Shown: positions 34,800-43,364, counted from the first letter of the stretch. The stretch is 64,000 nt of DNA from Bacteroidales bacterium (GCA_017519865.1 JAFWRQ010000030.1:1-64000); one strand, 5' to 3'. Numbers and translations: made by a program. The notes: a model not told the origin generated them from the letters alone.

Positions 34800-35771
34800 A
34801 TGAAAAGAAGGGAATTCATCCGCATCGCGGCCATCGCTCCCGTTGCAGCCGCAGCATTAAACCCTCTGAGCCTGGCCAAGGGCCAGGTGCCTCCCACGCG
34901 GCCGCAGGGCGCTCCCGCCGGCGGTTTCCCGCCCAGGGAGCAGACGCCGGCCGTGTATGCGCCGACCGGCCCTGGCATCAAGGTTCGCTTCATCGGCACT
35001 GGAGGCTCGGACTGGAACAGCCCGTCCGAGAGCGGTGAACTGCGCCGCCACGCCAGCATCCTGGCCGACGGCAAGGTCCTCTTCGATTTCACCGCTTCTG
35101 CAGCCGATATGGTCACTGAGAACCCTCCCGAAGTGGTTTTTTACACACACTCACACAACGACCACTACGACGCCAAGGCTGCCCTGGACCTCGGCATCAA
35201 GCGCGTCTATCTCGGCGAAACCTGGCTCGAGAGGGCCCGAAGCGATTTCCAGAAGGCTTCCGAGTCTACCGGCAAGCCCGTCCCGGAGATCATCCCGCTC
35301 TCCCTCGGACAGGTCGTCGAGCAGGATGGCCTCAAGGTGACGGCATTGCCGGCCAACCATACCTCCAACTATTCCGACGAACAGGCCCTCATATACTTGA
35401 TAGAGAAGGATTCGACGCGCTTGCTGTATGCCACCGACACCGCCGGGCTGATGGCTTTCGCCCTCGCCCTTGCAGGCGTCGGGCAATTCTCGCGCGAGCG
35501 CAAGTTCCTTACAGGCATCATAATGGAGGCCACGATGGGGCTCGACTACAAGAACGCCGACATGAGCATGTTCTCCCACTCCAGCGTCGCCCAGGTGGAG
35601 AATATCGTCAAGGTTCTCTCCAGCAACCGCAAATACGTTCCTTTCGAAGGCCAGAAGGTCTACTTGACGCATCTCGGAAAAAGGCAGCAGCCTTCGCAGG
35701 CAGAACTCGACCGCACGCTTCCAGATCCCCTCAAGGCAGCGTATGACGGTCTCGAAGTCCTCTTCCCGTAG
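34800..35771 (+). CDS. Tat-exported MBL-fold metallohydrolase
   Basis: A 323-residue protein with a twin-arginine-like signal (MKRREFIRIAAIAPVAAAA) and a metallo-beta-lactamase fold. The metal motif is HSHNDHYD near residue 117, followed by ALPANHTSN, ATDTAGL and a late LTHLGKR. A Pro/Gly/Arg/Gln-rich stretch at about residues 28-48 separates signal and domain. Relatives include ribonuclease Z-like and phosphodiesterase-like hydrolases; the substrate is unknown. It is divergent from the CDF exporter. Confidence 0.8.
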   Translation: MKRREFIRIAAIAPVAAAALNPLSLAKGQVPPTRPQGAPAGGFPPREQTPAVYAPTGPGIKVRFIGTGGSDWNSPSESGELRRHASILADGKVLFDFTASAADMVTENPPEVVFYTHSHNDHYDAKAALDLGIKRVYLGETWLERARSDFQKASESTGKPVPEIIPLSLGQVVEQDGLKVTALPANHTSNYSDEQALIYLIEKDSTRLLYATDTAGLMAFALALAGVGQFSRERKFLTGIIMEATMGLDYKNADMSMFSHSSVAQVENIVKVLSSNRKYVPFEGQKVYLTHLGKRQQPSQAELDRTLPDPLKAAYDGLEVLFP

Positions 35772-35841
35772 ACTTACTGAATATCCCTCCTGAGTACAAC
35801 TTTTTATTTCTTTGTTAGATTGTTCGTCGGGAGGTTTCATT

Positions 35842-35886
35842 GTGCTGATTTAAATTTCTTAGATCAGCACAAATACATTATATTTG
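35842..35886 (+). promoter_or_regulatory. Inverted repeat plus -7 box upstream of the triple esterase operon
   Basis: GTGCTGAT (35842-35849) and ATCAGCAC (35863-35870) form an 8+8 inverted repeat with a 13-base AT-rich spacer. Nine bases further TATATTTG (35879-35886) matches the -7 box, 52 bases before ATG 35939. The repeat covers the place where the -33 element should be, and no TTG is there, so a regulator site is plausible. It lacks the T-run of a terminator. Confidence 0.5.
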
Positions 35887-35938
35887 TTAACCAGCCATTA
35901 ATGAGATAATAGACACAACCAAATATCGACTCGCTTTT

Positions 35939-37303
35939 ATGAAAACTATCAAGTTCGCTCTTGCCGCCCTGGCTTTGACCGTTGCAGCGGCTGCCGGCGC
36001 CCAGACCCTTAAGATGGAACCCCAGGTCGTCGGCGTCACCACTTACGAGGCTTCTACCGCAGTCAATCTCGTGGTGGTCAAACCCGAGATCAAACTCGAC
36101 GATTTCGATTTCTCCGTGTTGGCTGTCAATACCAACGGTACTGACCGTGAAGTCAAGTCGGTATATCCTTGCGACTCCAGGGGCGCTTTCGACCCGGACG
36201 GACAATATCTGGCACTCGGCCTCGAGAAGGCTTCCGGCCGCGGCCTCGGCCTCACCAAAGGCAACAACGTCTGGAGGGAGGAGTACAGCGTCAAGGTTGG
36301 TTTGAAGCCCGGCAAGACCCTCAAGGTCGGCAAGCAGAAGTTCACCGCCATCGAGTGTGAAACTGACAAGGCTCTCAAGGATTTCGTTTCCGAAGCCGAC
36401 TATTTCAACAAAGGCTCGTTCACGGGCAAGTCCACCGGAAAGCCCGGTGAGGAGACCCTCACCTATGCATCTTACGAGCCCTGGTCGCTCAAGGGCGACG
36501 GCAAGGCCAATCCTCTGATCATCTGGCTCCACGGTGGCGGCGAAGGCGGTATCGACGTGTCGATCACCCTTCTCGGCAACGAGGTCGTCTCGCTCATCCG
36601 CCCGGAGATCCAGTCGCATTTCACGACCGAGGGCGGAGCAGACGGCGCATATGTTCTCTCGATCCAGTGCCAGACCATGTGGATGGGTACGTCCAAGGGC
36701 TTCGGCCACGGCGAGTATCCTTCGCTCTATGCCGACGTCCTCAAGTCCTGCATCGACAACTATGTCGATACACACCCCGACGTGGACCGCAACCGCATCT
36801 ATCTCGGCGGCTGCTCCAACGGCGGCTATATGACCATGGCGATGCTCATCCGCAACCCCAAGTACTTCGCTGCGGCTTATCCTACCTGCGAGGCCTATAT
36901 GGACGCGAACATTTCGGACAATGAGATCAAGGCTCTCGCCGAGGAGAACATCTGGATCGTCCAGTCCTACGACGATACCACGGTCGATCCCAAGACACAT
37001 TGCATCCCCACTTTCCAGCGTTTGGTGAAAGCCGGCGCCCAGAACGTCTGGATGTCGATGTTCGAGAACGTCCAGGGTATCGACAACCCCGGCCAGAAAC
37101 TGATGGGCCACTTCTCCTGGTGCTACCTCTTCAACGACGCCGTGACGAAGTCGCAGGAGCAGAGCGAGGGTGACGTGAAGCCTTCGAACGATGGCGGCGG
37201 TTCCGTTGCCCCGCAGGGCCACGCCAACATCTTCGAGTGGATGAACGCCCAGGTCCTTACCGCTCCCGCACAGCCTCAGCAGCAGGGAGGTCAGAGAAGA
37301 TAA
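35939..37303 (+). CDS. Secreted two-domain esterase, tandem paralogue 1
   Basis: A 454-residue exported protein. The signal ends AAGAQ, then a beta-rich N-terminal domain (about 22-165) begins TLKMEPQVVGVTTYEAST. The hydrolase domain has LIIWLHGGGEGG, nucleophile LGGCSNGGYMT (Ser near 292), SYDDTTVDP and GHFSWCY, consistent with a Ser-Asp-His triad of the prolyl-oligopeptidase/PHB-depolymerase-like esterases. The tail is Pro/Gln/Gly/Arg-rich (QPQQQGGQRR). It is first of three tandem paralogues under one promoter and probably acts on acylated polysaccharide; the substrate is unknown. Confidence 0.8.
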   Translation: MKTIKFALAALALTVAAAAGAQTLKMEPQVVGVTTYEASTAVNLVVVKPEIKLDDFDFSVLAVNTNGTDREVKSVYPCDSRGAFDPDGQYLALGLEKASGRGLGLTKGNNVWREEYSVKVGLKPGKTLKVGKQKFTAIECETDKALKDFVSEADYFNKGSFTGKSTGKPGEETLTYASYEPWSLKGDGKANPLIIWLHGGGEGGIDVSITLLGNEVVSLIRPEIQSHFTTEGGADGAYVLSIQCQTMWMGTSKGFGHGEYPSLYADVLKSCIDNYVDTHPDVDRNRIYLGGCSNGGYMTMAMLIRNPKYFAAAYPTCEAYMDANISDNEIKALAEENIWIVQSYDDTTVDPKTHCIPTFQRLVKAGAQNVWMSMFENVQGIDNPGQKLMGHFSWCYLFNDAVTKSQEQSEGDVKPSNDGGGSVAPQGHANIFEWMNAQVLTAPAQPQQQGGQRR

Positions 37304-37342
37304 TCCTTCAAAAGCAGACACAACCAATTTCAAAATACTTTT

Positions 37343-38707
37343 ATGAACTGTATCAAACCTATCCTCGCCGCCCTGGCTTTGACCGTAGCGGCGGTAGCCG
37401 GTGCACAGACCCTCAAGATGACGAATCAGGTAGTGCGCATCCAGGCTTATGAGTCTTACACTTCAGTCAACCTCGTCGTCGTGAAGCCAGAGGTGAAGCT
37501 CGATGCCCTTGATCCTTCGGTATTCTCCGTCCAGACCAACGGCGTTGAAAGGAACGTCAAGATCGTCTACACCTGCGACGACCGCGGCGAGTGGGCCGAC
37601 AACGGCGACTATCTCGCATTCGGCCTCGAGGTCAGCAGGGAGCGGGGCGTTTCCCCGCTCGTTTCCAGGGGTATGGGTACCTGGAGCACCGCTTATCCCG
37701 TGAAGGTAGCGCTCAAACCCGGCAAGAGCATCAAGGCCAACGGCCAGAAATACACCGCCGTGGACTGCTCGACCGACCATGCTCTCCGCAATTTCGTTTC
37801 CGAGTCCGACTTCTTCCACCGTGGCACGTTTACCGGTGCCAATACCGGCCGTACCGGAGATGTCACCCTTACCTACGGAGCATTCGAGCCTGAGGCATTG
37901 CGCATCGACGGAAAGCGCAATCCCCTCATCATCTGGCTCCACGGAATGGGAGAAGGCGGTACCGACGTGTCCATCGAACTCATGGGTAACGAGGTGGTCG
38001 CCCTCATCCGCGACGACATCCAGTCGCACTTCACGACCGAAGGCGGCGAGGGCGGTGCATACGTCCTTGCAGTCCAGTGCCCCACCATGTGGATGGATAC
38101 TTCCAAGGGCATGGGCACCGGCGCCTACCCGTCGCTCTACTCCGACGTCCTCAAGTCCTGCATCGACAACTACCTCGTGCAGAATCCTGATGTCGACCCT
38201 TACCGCATCTACATCGGCGGCTGCTCCAACGGAGGTTTCATGACCATGAACATGGTTCTCAGGAATCCCGGCTTCTTCGCCGCTGCCTATCCTACCTGCG
38301 AGGCTTATGCCGATGCCAACATCTCCGACGTCCAGATTCAGCAGCTCAAGAATGAGAACATGTGGATCGTCCAGTCGTTCGACGACACCACCGTCAGGCC
38401 TACCGAGTACTGCATCCCCACCTACAAGCGTCTCATGGAGGCCGGTGCAGAGAACATCTGGCTGTCGATGTTCGAGAACGTGGTCGGAACCGACACTCCC
38501 GGACAGAGGCTTATGGGCCACTTCTCGTGGGTATACGTGTTCAACGATCAGGTAACGGGCGCTCAGGAGCAGTCTACGGCTGACATGAAGCCTTCGAACA
38601 ACGGTGGCGGTTCAGTAGCCCCCCAGGGCTTCCACAACCTCTTCGACTGGATGAACGCCCAGAAGCTTGTCGATGTCGTCCCGGCTCCCAGGAACAATCA
38701 GAGATAA
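37343..38707 (+). CDS. Secreted two-domain esterase, tandem paralogue 2 (most diverged)
   Basis: 454 residues with the same layout as its neighbours: signal ending AVAGAQ, N-terminal beta domain, hydrolase with LIIWLHGMGEGG, IGGCSNGGFMT, SFDDTTVRP and GHFSWVY. The triad residues are kept. The N-terminal domain and the loop around residues 100-115 differ clearly from copies 1 and 3, so specificity may differ. It lacks the long Gln/Gly tail and ends VPAPRNNQR. It follows copy 1 after 39 bases and precedes copy 3 by 20. Confidence 0.8.
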   Translation: MNCIKPILAALALTVAAVAGAQTLKMTNQVVRIQAYESYTSVNLVVVKPEVKLDALDPSVFSVQTNGVERNVKIVYTCDDRGEWADNGDYLAFGLEVSRERGVSPLVSRGMGTWSTAYPVKVALKPGKSIKANGQKYTAVDCSTDHALRNFVSESDFFHRGTFTGANTGRTGDVTLTYGAFEPEALRIDGKRNPLIIWLHGMGEGGTDVSIELMGNEVVALIRDDIQSHFTTEGGEGGAYVLAVQCPTMWMDTSKGMGTGAYPSLYSDVLKSCIDNYLVQNPDVDPYRIYIGGCSNGGFMTMNMVLRNPGFFAAAYPTCEAYADANISDVQIQQLKNENMWIVQSFDDTTVRPTEYCIPTYKRLMEAGAENIWLSMFENVVGTDTPGQRLMGHFSWVYVFNDQVTGAQEQSTADMKPSNNGGGSVAPQGFHNLFDWMNAQKLVDVVPAPRNNQR

Positions 38708-38727
38708 CAATTAAAAAAGAGAACGAT

Positions 38728-40179
38728 ATGAAAAGCATGAGACTTTTCGCAGCCCTGGCTGCATGCATGGCAGTCCTTTCTGCAAATGCCCAGACCCTCA
38801 AGATGGAGCCCCAGGTCCTGGGAGTTACCACCTATGAGGCTTCCACTGCTGTCAACCTCGTGGTGGTGAAGCCTGAGATCAAGCTTGATAATTTCGATTT
38901 CTCGGTGTTGGCCGTCAATACCAACGGTACGGACCGTGAGGTCAAGTCGGTATATCCCTGCGACTCCAGGGGCGCTTTCGACCCGGACGGCGAGTATCTC
39001 GCCCTCGGCCTCGAGAAGGCATCTGGCCGCGGCATCGGCCTTTCCAAGGCCGGCAGCGTCTGGAGGGAGGAGTACAACGTCAAGGTTGGACTGAAGCCCG
39101 GCAAGACCCTCAAGGTCGGCAAGCAGAAGTTCACCGCCATCGAGTGCGAGACCGACAGGGGCCTCAAGGATTTCGTCTCCGAGGCCGACTATTTCAACAA
39201 GGGCTCCTTCACCGGCAAGGCCACCGGCAAGGTCGGTGACGAGACCCTCACCTATGCCGCTTACGAGCCCTGGTCGCTCAAGGGCGACGGCAAGGCCAAT
39301 CCTCTGATCATCTGGCTCCACGGTGGTGGCGAAGGTGGTCTCGACGTGTCGATCACCCTTCTCGGCAACGAGGTCGTCTCCCTCATCCGTCCCCAGATCC
39401 AGTCGCACTTCACGACCGAAGGCGGAGCGAACGGAGCATACGTCCTTTCCATCCAGTGCCCTCAGGCCTGGATGCGCACCGCCACCGGCTCTTCGACCCG
39501 TGGCAACTATCCTTCTCTCTATGCCGACGTCCTCAAGTCCTGCATCGACAACTATCTCGAGACCCATCCCGACGTGGACCGCAACCGCGTATATCTCGGC
39601 GGCTGCTCCAACGGCGGCTATATGACGGTGGCCATGCTGATTCGTCATCCCAAGTTCTTCGCCGCGGCCTATCCTACCTGTGAGGCTTACGCCGATGCCA
39701 ACATCTCCGATAACGAGATCAAGGCCCTCGCCGAGGAGAACATCTGGATCGTCCAGTCCTACGACGACACTACTGTGGATCCCAAGACCCACTGCATCCC
39801 GATGTTCCAGCGCCTGATGAAGGCCGGTGCCCCGAATGTGTGGATGTCGATGTTCGAGAACGTCCAGGGTATCGACAACCCCGGTCAGAAACTCCTCGGC
39901 CACTTCTCCTGGTGCTACCTCTTCAATGACGCTGTCACCATGTCCCAGGAGCAGACCGACGGCGACGTGAAGCCCAGCAACAACGGCGGCGGTTCCGTCG
40001 CCCCGCAGGGTCACGCCAACATCTTCGAGTGGATGAACGCCCAGGTCCTCACCGATCCCGTCCAGCCTCAGCGCCAGCAGGGCGGCCAGCAGGGCGGCCA
40101 ACAGAGGCCCGCTCAGAATGGTCAGCAGAGGCCCCCTCAAGGTGGCCAGCGCCCTCCCCAGAACGGTCAGGGAAGATAA
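38728..40179 (+). CDS. Secreted two-domain esterase, tandem paralogue 3 with Gln/Gly/Arg/Pro tail
   Basis: 483 residues. From residue 22 it is nearly identical to copy 1 through the N-terminal domain and most of the hydrolase (GGCSNGGYMT, SYDDTTVDP, GHFSWCY), while its signal peptide differs. The segment around residue 245 (CPQAWMRTATGSSTRG) replaces the copy 1 version. The last 36 or so residues are a low-complexity tail of QGG, QQRP and NGQ units, probably disordered. A strong terminator begins 3 bases after the stop. Confidence 0.8.
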   Translation: MKSMRLFAALAACMAVLSANAQTLKMEPQVLGVTTYEASTAVNLVVVKPEIKLDNFDFSVLAVNTNGTDREVKSVYPCDSRGAFDPDGEYLALGLEKASGRGIGLSKAGSVWREEYNVKVGLKPGKTLKVGKQKFTAIECETDRGLKDFVSEADYFNKGSFTGKATGKVGDETLTYAAYEPWSLKGDGKANPLIIWLHGGGEGGLDVSITLLGNEVVSLIRPQIQSHFTTEGGANGAYVLSIQCPQAWMRTATGSSTRGNYPSLYADVLKSCIDNYLETHPDVDRNRVYLGGCSNGGYMTVAMLIRHPKFFAAAYPTCEAYADANISDNEIKALAEENIWIVQSYDDTTVDPKTHCIPMFQRLMKAGAPNVWMSMFENVQGIDNPGQKLLGHFSWCYLFNDAVTMSQEQTDGDVKPSNNGGGSVAPQGHANIFEWMNAQVLTDPVQPQRQQGGQQGGQQRPAQNGQQRPPQGGQRPPQNGQGR

Positions 40180-40182
40180 TTG

Positions 40183-40217
40183 AAAAAGGCATCTACAAAG
40201 CGTAGATGCCTTTTTTT
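40183..40217 (+). terminator. Intrinsic terminator of the triple esterase operon
   Basis: AAAAAGGCATCTAC / GTAGATGCCTTTTTTT, a perfect stem with a 5-base loop (40197-40201) and a T-run. It lies between convergent genes and may work in both directions. Confidence 0.9.
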
Positions 40218-40222
40218 ATTGA

Positions 40223-40798
40223 TCAGAACGGACTTTGTGACATCAGTTTCTCCAGTTCGGAATCGGATTTGTCGTAGAGTTCCTCTTGCTTGAAAAAGCG
40301 GGTGAGCATCGTGGCGAAAACCTTGCCTTTGTAGGTGAAGACGAAGTCGTAGCATCCTGGTTCAACCTCCTCGGGATGCAGGTAGAACGACCCCCAATTG
40401 TAGGTCTCATCGTCGGGATCCTTGTTCAGGTCACATTGCAGAACATAGCCCGGTGTCTCGTCGTCCAAAGGATTGTTCCGGTAAAATCCCTGGTCCGTCT
40501 TGTGCGCGAAGACCATTACCTTGATGCCCGATCCTGCACTGGCCTGTGGATAGAACTCTATCCACTCGTTCAGCTCGAAAACTGAGCGGATCCCTTCGGC
40601 CGAGCATGGCTTATGGTTGAAATCTCCGCTTCCGCAGCGGTCGCCGAACAGGCTCAGGGCTGTCATCACAGGCTGTTCTCCCTCTTCGAGGTTCGCGAAA
40701 TAGAGTTTGCCAAGAACCATTGTGTCCTGGGTCTGACTGAAGCATATTGTCGAAAAAGCGACAAGTCCTGCGGCTAAAAGTATGGCTGTCTTTTTCAT
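40223..40798 (-). CDS. Secreted protein of unknown function
   Basis: A 191-residue exported protein with signal MKKTAILLAAGLVAFSTICFSQ. The mature part is acidic, contains YFANLEEGEQPVMTALSLFGDRCGSGDFNHKPCS with two Cys, and ends KLMSQSPF. I recognise no domain. The frame is open to 40852, but the signal peptide fixes ATG 40798. It converges on the esterase operon. Confidence 0.65.
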   Translation of the reverse strand: MKKTAILLAAGLVAFSTICFSQTQDTMVLGKLYFANLEEGEQPVMTALSLFGDRCGSGDFNHKPCSAEGIRSVFELNEWIEFYPQASAGSGIKVMVFAHKTDQGFYRNNPLDDETPGYVLQCDLNKDPDDETYNWGSFYLHPEEVEPGCYDFVFTYKGKVFATMLTRFFKQEELYDKSDSELEKLMSQSPF

Positions 40799-41091
40799 AA
40801 TCCTGAATCCTGTATCACTTTGAAGCACTACTGACCTCGCCGGAAACCACACTGACCCAAGTGATGCAATGAAAAGTCAAGGGGACTCCGACTGCCTTGC
40901 CAAGATAGCACAAATTGATGAAAGTAACAACTCTTCAGTAAAACCCACTGGACCGAGAACGCAGCCAGAACCACTCCAGGACCACACAACGGTTCAGTGA
41001 CCGCCTTGAAGGGCTGGCCATTGGACCGCAATCCATCTCAGACGGCCCTCAGAAGCATACCCTGGTACATCGGGTTTTGAAAAAGGGAGGA
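40799..41091. other. Intergenic stretch without a recognisable gene
   Basis: About 290 bases in which short open frames exist on both strands but none has a signal peptide, family motif or promoter. I see no RNA gene or strong hairpin. Confidence 0.4.
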
Positions 41092-41244
41092 TCAGTCCTC
41101 ATTCGCTTTTTCCAGTTTACTGATCCTGTCGGAAAGGGCAATGATCTCCATCAGGACGGCCCAACATCCGACAGAAATGAAGATGCCCCCGGCCAGATAT
41201 GCCAATCCGGTAGGAACGCACGTTATGGTTTTTAATGCATACAA
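41092..41244 (-). CDS. Candidate 50-residue single-pass membrane protein
   Basis: The minus strand has an open frame from a TTG (41242-41244) to TGA (41092-41094). It encodes a short polar start, one membrane helix (GLAYLAGGIFISVGCWAVLM) and a charged amphipathic tail, ISKLEKANED. This looks like a real small membrane protein rather than a random frame, but there is no ATG and no promoter box. It directly follows the truncated tRNA-Asn terminator copy at 41266-41318, so it may be a remnant cut by an insertion. Function unknown. Confidence 0.4.
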   Translation of the reverse strand: MYALKTITCVPTGLAYLAGGIFISVGCWAVLMEIIALSDRISKLEKANED

Positions 41245-41265
41245 TTACAAAGAAAACAAATATGC

Positions 41266-41318
41266 AAAAAGAAAACGGACAAACTGCCGATTTCAGCAAT
41301 TTGTCCGCTTTGGCTCCC
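41266..41318. repeat. 53-bp direct repeat, copy A (tRNA-Asn end plus terminator, no tRNA body)
   Basis: Matches 43150-43202 at 51 of 53 positions in the same orientation. It contains the terminator hairpin of tRNA-Asn (GCGGACAAA / TTTGTCCG type) and the last bases of the tRNA gene including its CCA, but the rest of the tRNA is absent. The two copies bound about 1.8 kb. Confidence 0.85.
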
Positions 41319-41427
41319 TCGAGCGTCGAATCGTTGAACACCTGGTGAGACATTCTCAAGATAGTAATGTTCATTGATAATTGGATAGATGGACCCGATA
41401 AAGATACGGGTATTTAGTAATAATCTC

Positions 41428-41435
41428 TATATTTG
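41428..41435 (+). promoter_or_regulatory. -7 box (TATATTTG) for the lipoprotein gene
   Basis: TATATTTG sits 16 bases before ATG 41452, in an AT-rich region. No standard -33 TTG. Confidence 0.5.
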
Positions 41436-41451
41436 TAAAAACAAACCGAAA

Positions 41452-42114
41452 ATGAACTATCTTCTCAAACGTAGCCTGTGGGTTGCCGGATTGGCTACCT
41501 TCTTCCTGATCCTAGCCATCTCCTGCAAGAAAGAGTCCAAGGAGGAAACGGAAACCATCATCGCACCGGAAGCCATAGATCTGGGTCTATCGGTCAAATG
41601 GGGATCCTTCAACTTGGGCGCCACCTCTCCCGAACAGATTGGGAACCTGTACGCCTGGGGAGAGACCGAGACGAAAGAGAAATACACTTGGGGCAATTAC
41701 GAACACGGCAACTCGAACTATATCCGGAAGTATAACGGCCAGGACGGGAAGGTTGTGCTGGATCCGGAAGATGATGTTGCACAGATGAAACTCGGTGGGA
41801 AATGGCGGATGCCGACTGCGGAAGAAGCGAAGGAATTCTGGAACAAATGCTCCTTCAGATGGGTGAACGAGGGTAACAGACATGGCGTTCTGGTGACCAG
41901 CACCCTTAACGGAAACAGTATCTTCCTTCCTGCAGCGTTGGTAATCGTGGGAGCGCAGACCTGGTATGAGCAGTGGTATTGGACCGCCTCATATGATAAC
42001 GCCATTAACGGAATAACGTTTTCCTGCAGCGAAAGACATGACTTGCTGTTCGGAGCGGGGAATGGCAAACTCAAATACGAAGGGCTGGCCATCCGACCCG
42101 TTTACGCGGATTAA
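41452..42114 (+). CDS. Lipoprotein with Fibrobacter-type major paralogous (FISUMP-like) domain
   Basis: A 220-residue predicted lipoprotein: lipobox LAISC near residue 24, then KKESKEETET. The body has the repeated style of Bacteroidota FISUMP-like proteins: EAIDLGLSVKWGSFNLGATSP, NLYAWGETETKEKYTWGNY, GGKWRMPTAEEAKEFW and WTASY, ending LAIRPVYAD. These are surface or adhesion-type proteins of unknown function, often variable between strains. ATG 41452 is set by the signal; the frame opens at 41389. It lies inside the direct-repeat-bounded segment. Confidence 0.7.
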   Translation: MNYLLKRSLWVAGLATFFLILAISCKKESKEETETIIAPEAIDLGLSVKWGSFNLGATSPEQIGNLYAWGETETKEKYTWGNYEHGNSNYIRKYNGQDGKVVLDPEDDVAQMKLGGKWRMPTAEEAKEFWNKCSFRWVNEGNRHGVLVTSTLNGNSIFLPAALVIVGAQTWYEQWYWTASYDNAINGITFSCSERHDLLFGAGNGKLKYEGLAIRPVYAD

Positions 42115-42156
42115 GGCCAGCATTTATATTTTCAATGCGGCTGCACTACACTTTTT

Positions 42157-43061
42157 TTGCATGTGAAGAAACGTGAAGATGAAATAACACGGGTTACCCT
42201 GGCGGGTAGCGTTGTGAATCTGCTGCTGGTGGGGCTGAAGGCGCTGGCCGGGGTGGCAGGGCACAGCGCCGCCATGGTGTCGGATGCGGTGCATTCGTTG
42301 TCGGACTTTGTTACGGATATTGTCGTTCTTGTGTTTGTGCGTGTCTCTGCCCGGCCGCAGGATGAGGGCCATGACTTGGACACGGCAAGTTTGAGACGCT
42401 GGCAACGCTTTTTATCGGCCTGGCTCTGGCTGCGGCTGCGGTGGGCATTGTGGTAAGCGGTGCCACCAAGCTTGCGAGCTGGCTGCAGGGAGAGGACCTT
42501 CCAAGCCCCGGTAAGATTGCCCTGTGGGCGGCGCTGATATCCATCATCACGAAGGAAATCCTCTTCCAATACACCCGGATTAAGGGTCGCAAGCTCAATT
42601 CTCCGGCACTGGAGGCCAATGCGTGGCATCATCGGTCCGATGCCCTGAGTTCCATAGGAGCGGCTATCGGCATAGGCGGGGCAATCGTCCTTGGGGAGAG
42701 ATGGACGGTGCTGGATCCGTTGGCGTCCATCGTGGTGGGTGCCATGCTGGTAAAGGTGGCCTGGGACCTGCTGGGACCGTCCTTCGGGGAACTCACGGAC
42801 AGCTCGCTGCCGACGGATATGGAGCAGGAGATGCTCCGGATTATCAGCGCCGTAGAAGGTGTTGAGGACCCTCATAACCTTAGGACTCGCCGCATCGGCA
42901 ACCACATTGCCGCGGAGGTGCACATCCGTCTGGACGAGAAGCTCACGCTGGAAAGCGCCCACGAAAAGGCATCAGAAGTGGAAAGGCGTTTCAAGGAACG
43001 CTTTGGCAAGGAGTCCCACATCATCATTCACATGGAACCCAGGAAGACGCATAATCCGTAA
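42157..43061 (+). pseudogene. CDF cation exporter, disrupted by a one-base deletion
   Basis: Frame 1 (from TTG 42157 or GTG 42163) matches the CDF exporter at 33837-34724 through ARPQDEGHD. The next codon of the intact gene is TAT (YGHGKFETL), but here the sequence reads TT at 42376-42377. The A is missing and the reading frame shifts. The remainder, from HGKFETLATLF to HMEPRK, is intact in the other frame until 43061, including HHRSDALSS. There is no ATG start. It is a recent pseudogene or a sequencing error. Confidence 0.8.
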
Positions 43062-43145
43062 GCTTTTCCGACGATTTCCAAATCATTGTAAGTTTTGCAA
43101 AGATTTGAAAGATAGGGTTCAAGGTGTTCAACTTCAATGAAATAC

Positions 43146-43195
43146 GGAGAAAAAGAAAGCGGACAAACTGCCGATTTTAGCAATTTGTCCGCTTT
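43146..43195 (-). terminator. Terminator of tRNA-Asn
   Basis: On the minus strand AAAGCGGACAAA pairs with TTTGTCCGCTTT (43156-43167 with 43184-43195), with an inner imperfect stem and a T-rich tail. The stem begins at the A of the encoded CCA. Confidence 0.8.
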
Positions 43196-43202
43196 GGCTC
43201 CC
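43150..43202. repeat. 53-bp direct repeat, copy B (end of intact tRNA-Asn plus terminator)
   Basis: Same sequence as 41266-41318 except two substitutions. Here it is continuous with a complete tRNA-Asn gene, so this is the original copy and copy A is the duplicate. Confidence 0.85.
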
Positions 43203-43271
43203 CCTCGGGGACTTGAACCCAGGACCCCCTGATTAACAGTCAGGTGCTCTAACCAACTGAGCTAAGGAGGA
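43195..43271 (-). tRNA. tRNA-Asn (anticodon GTT) with encoded CCA
   Basis: On the minus strand: acceptor TCCTCCT with AGGGGGA, D arm AGCTCAGTTGGTTAGAGCA, anticodon stem CTGAC with loop TGTTAAT (anticodon GTT, Asn), and T arm CTGGG-TTCAAGT-CCC-type. Discriminator G is followed by CCA. The two other tRNAs in the window do not encode CCA. Confidence 0.92.
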
Positions 43272-43352
43272 ATGTTCCACATTCGTTTCCGAACGGGATT
43301 GCAAAGGTAAGACATTTTTTTAATCATTCAAATATTTTCGGTCTTTTTTTCA

Positions 43353-43360
43353 TACCTTTG
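43353..43360 (+). promoter_or_regulatory. -7 box (TACCTTTG) for the HU-like / peptidoglycan operon
   Basis: TACCTTTG ends 4 bases before ATG 43365, so the transcription start should be at or next to the start codon. No clear -33 TTG. Confidence 0.55.
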
Positions 43361-43364
43361 TGGT

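Noticed and set aside
40828..41031. 67-codon minus-strand frame in the gap after the secreted protein
   Set aside because: No promoter, signal peptide, membrane helix or family motif, and codon pattern looks random.
41141..41377. 78-codon plus-strand frame across the 53-bp repeat
   Set aside because: It reads through the tRNA terminator copy, which is a non-coding element, and has no plausible domain.
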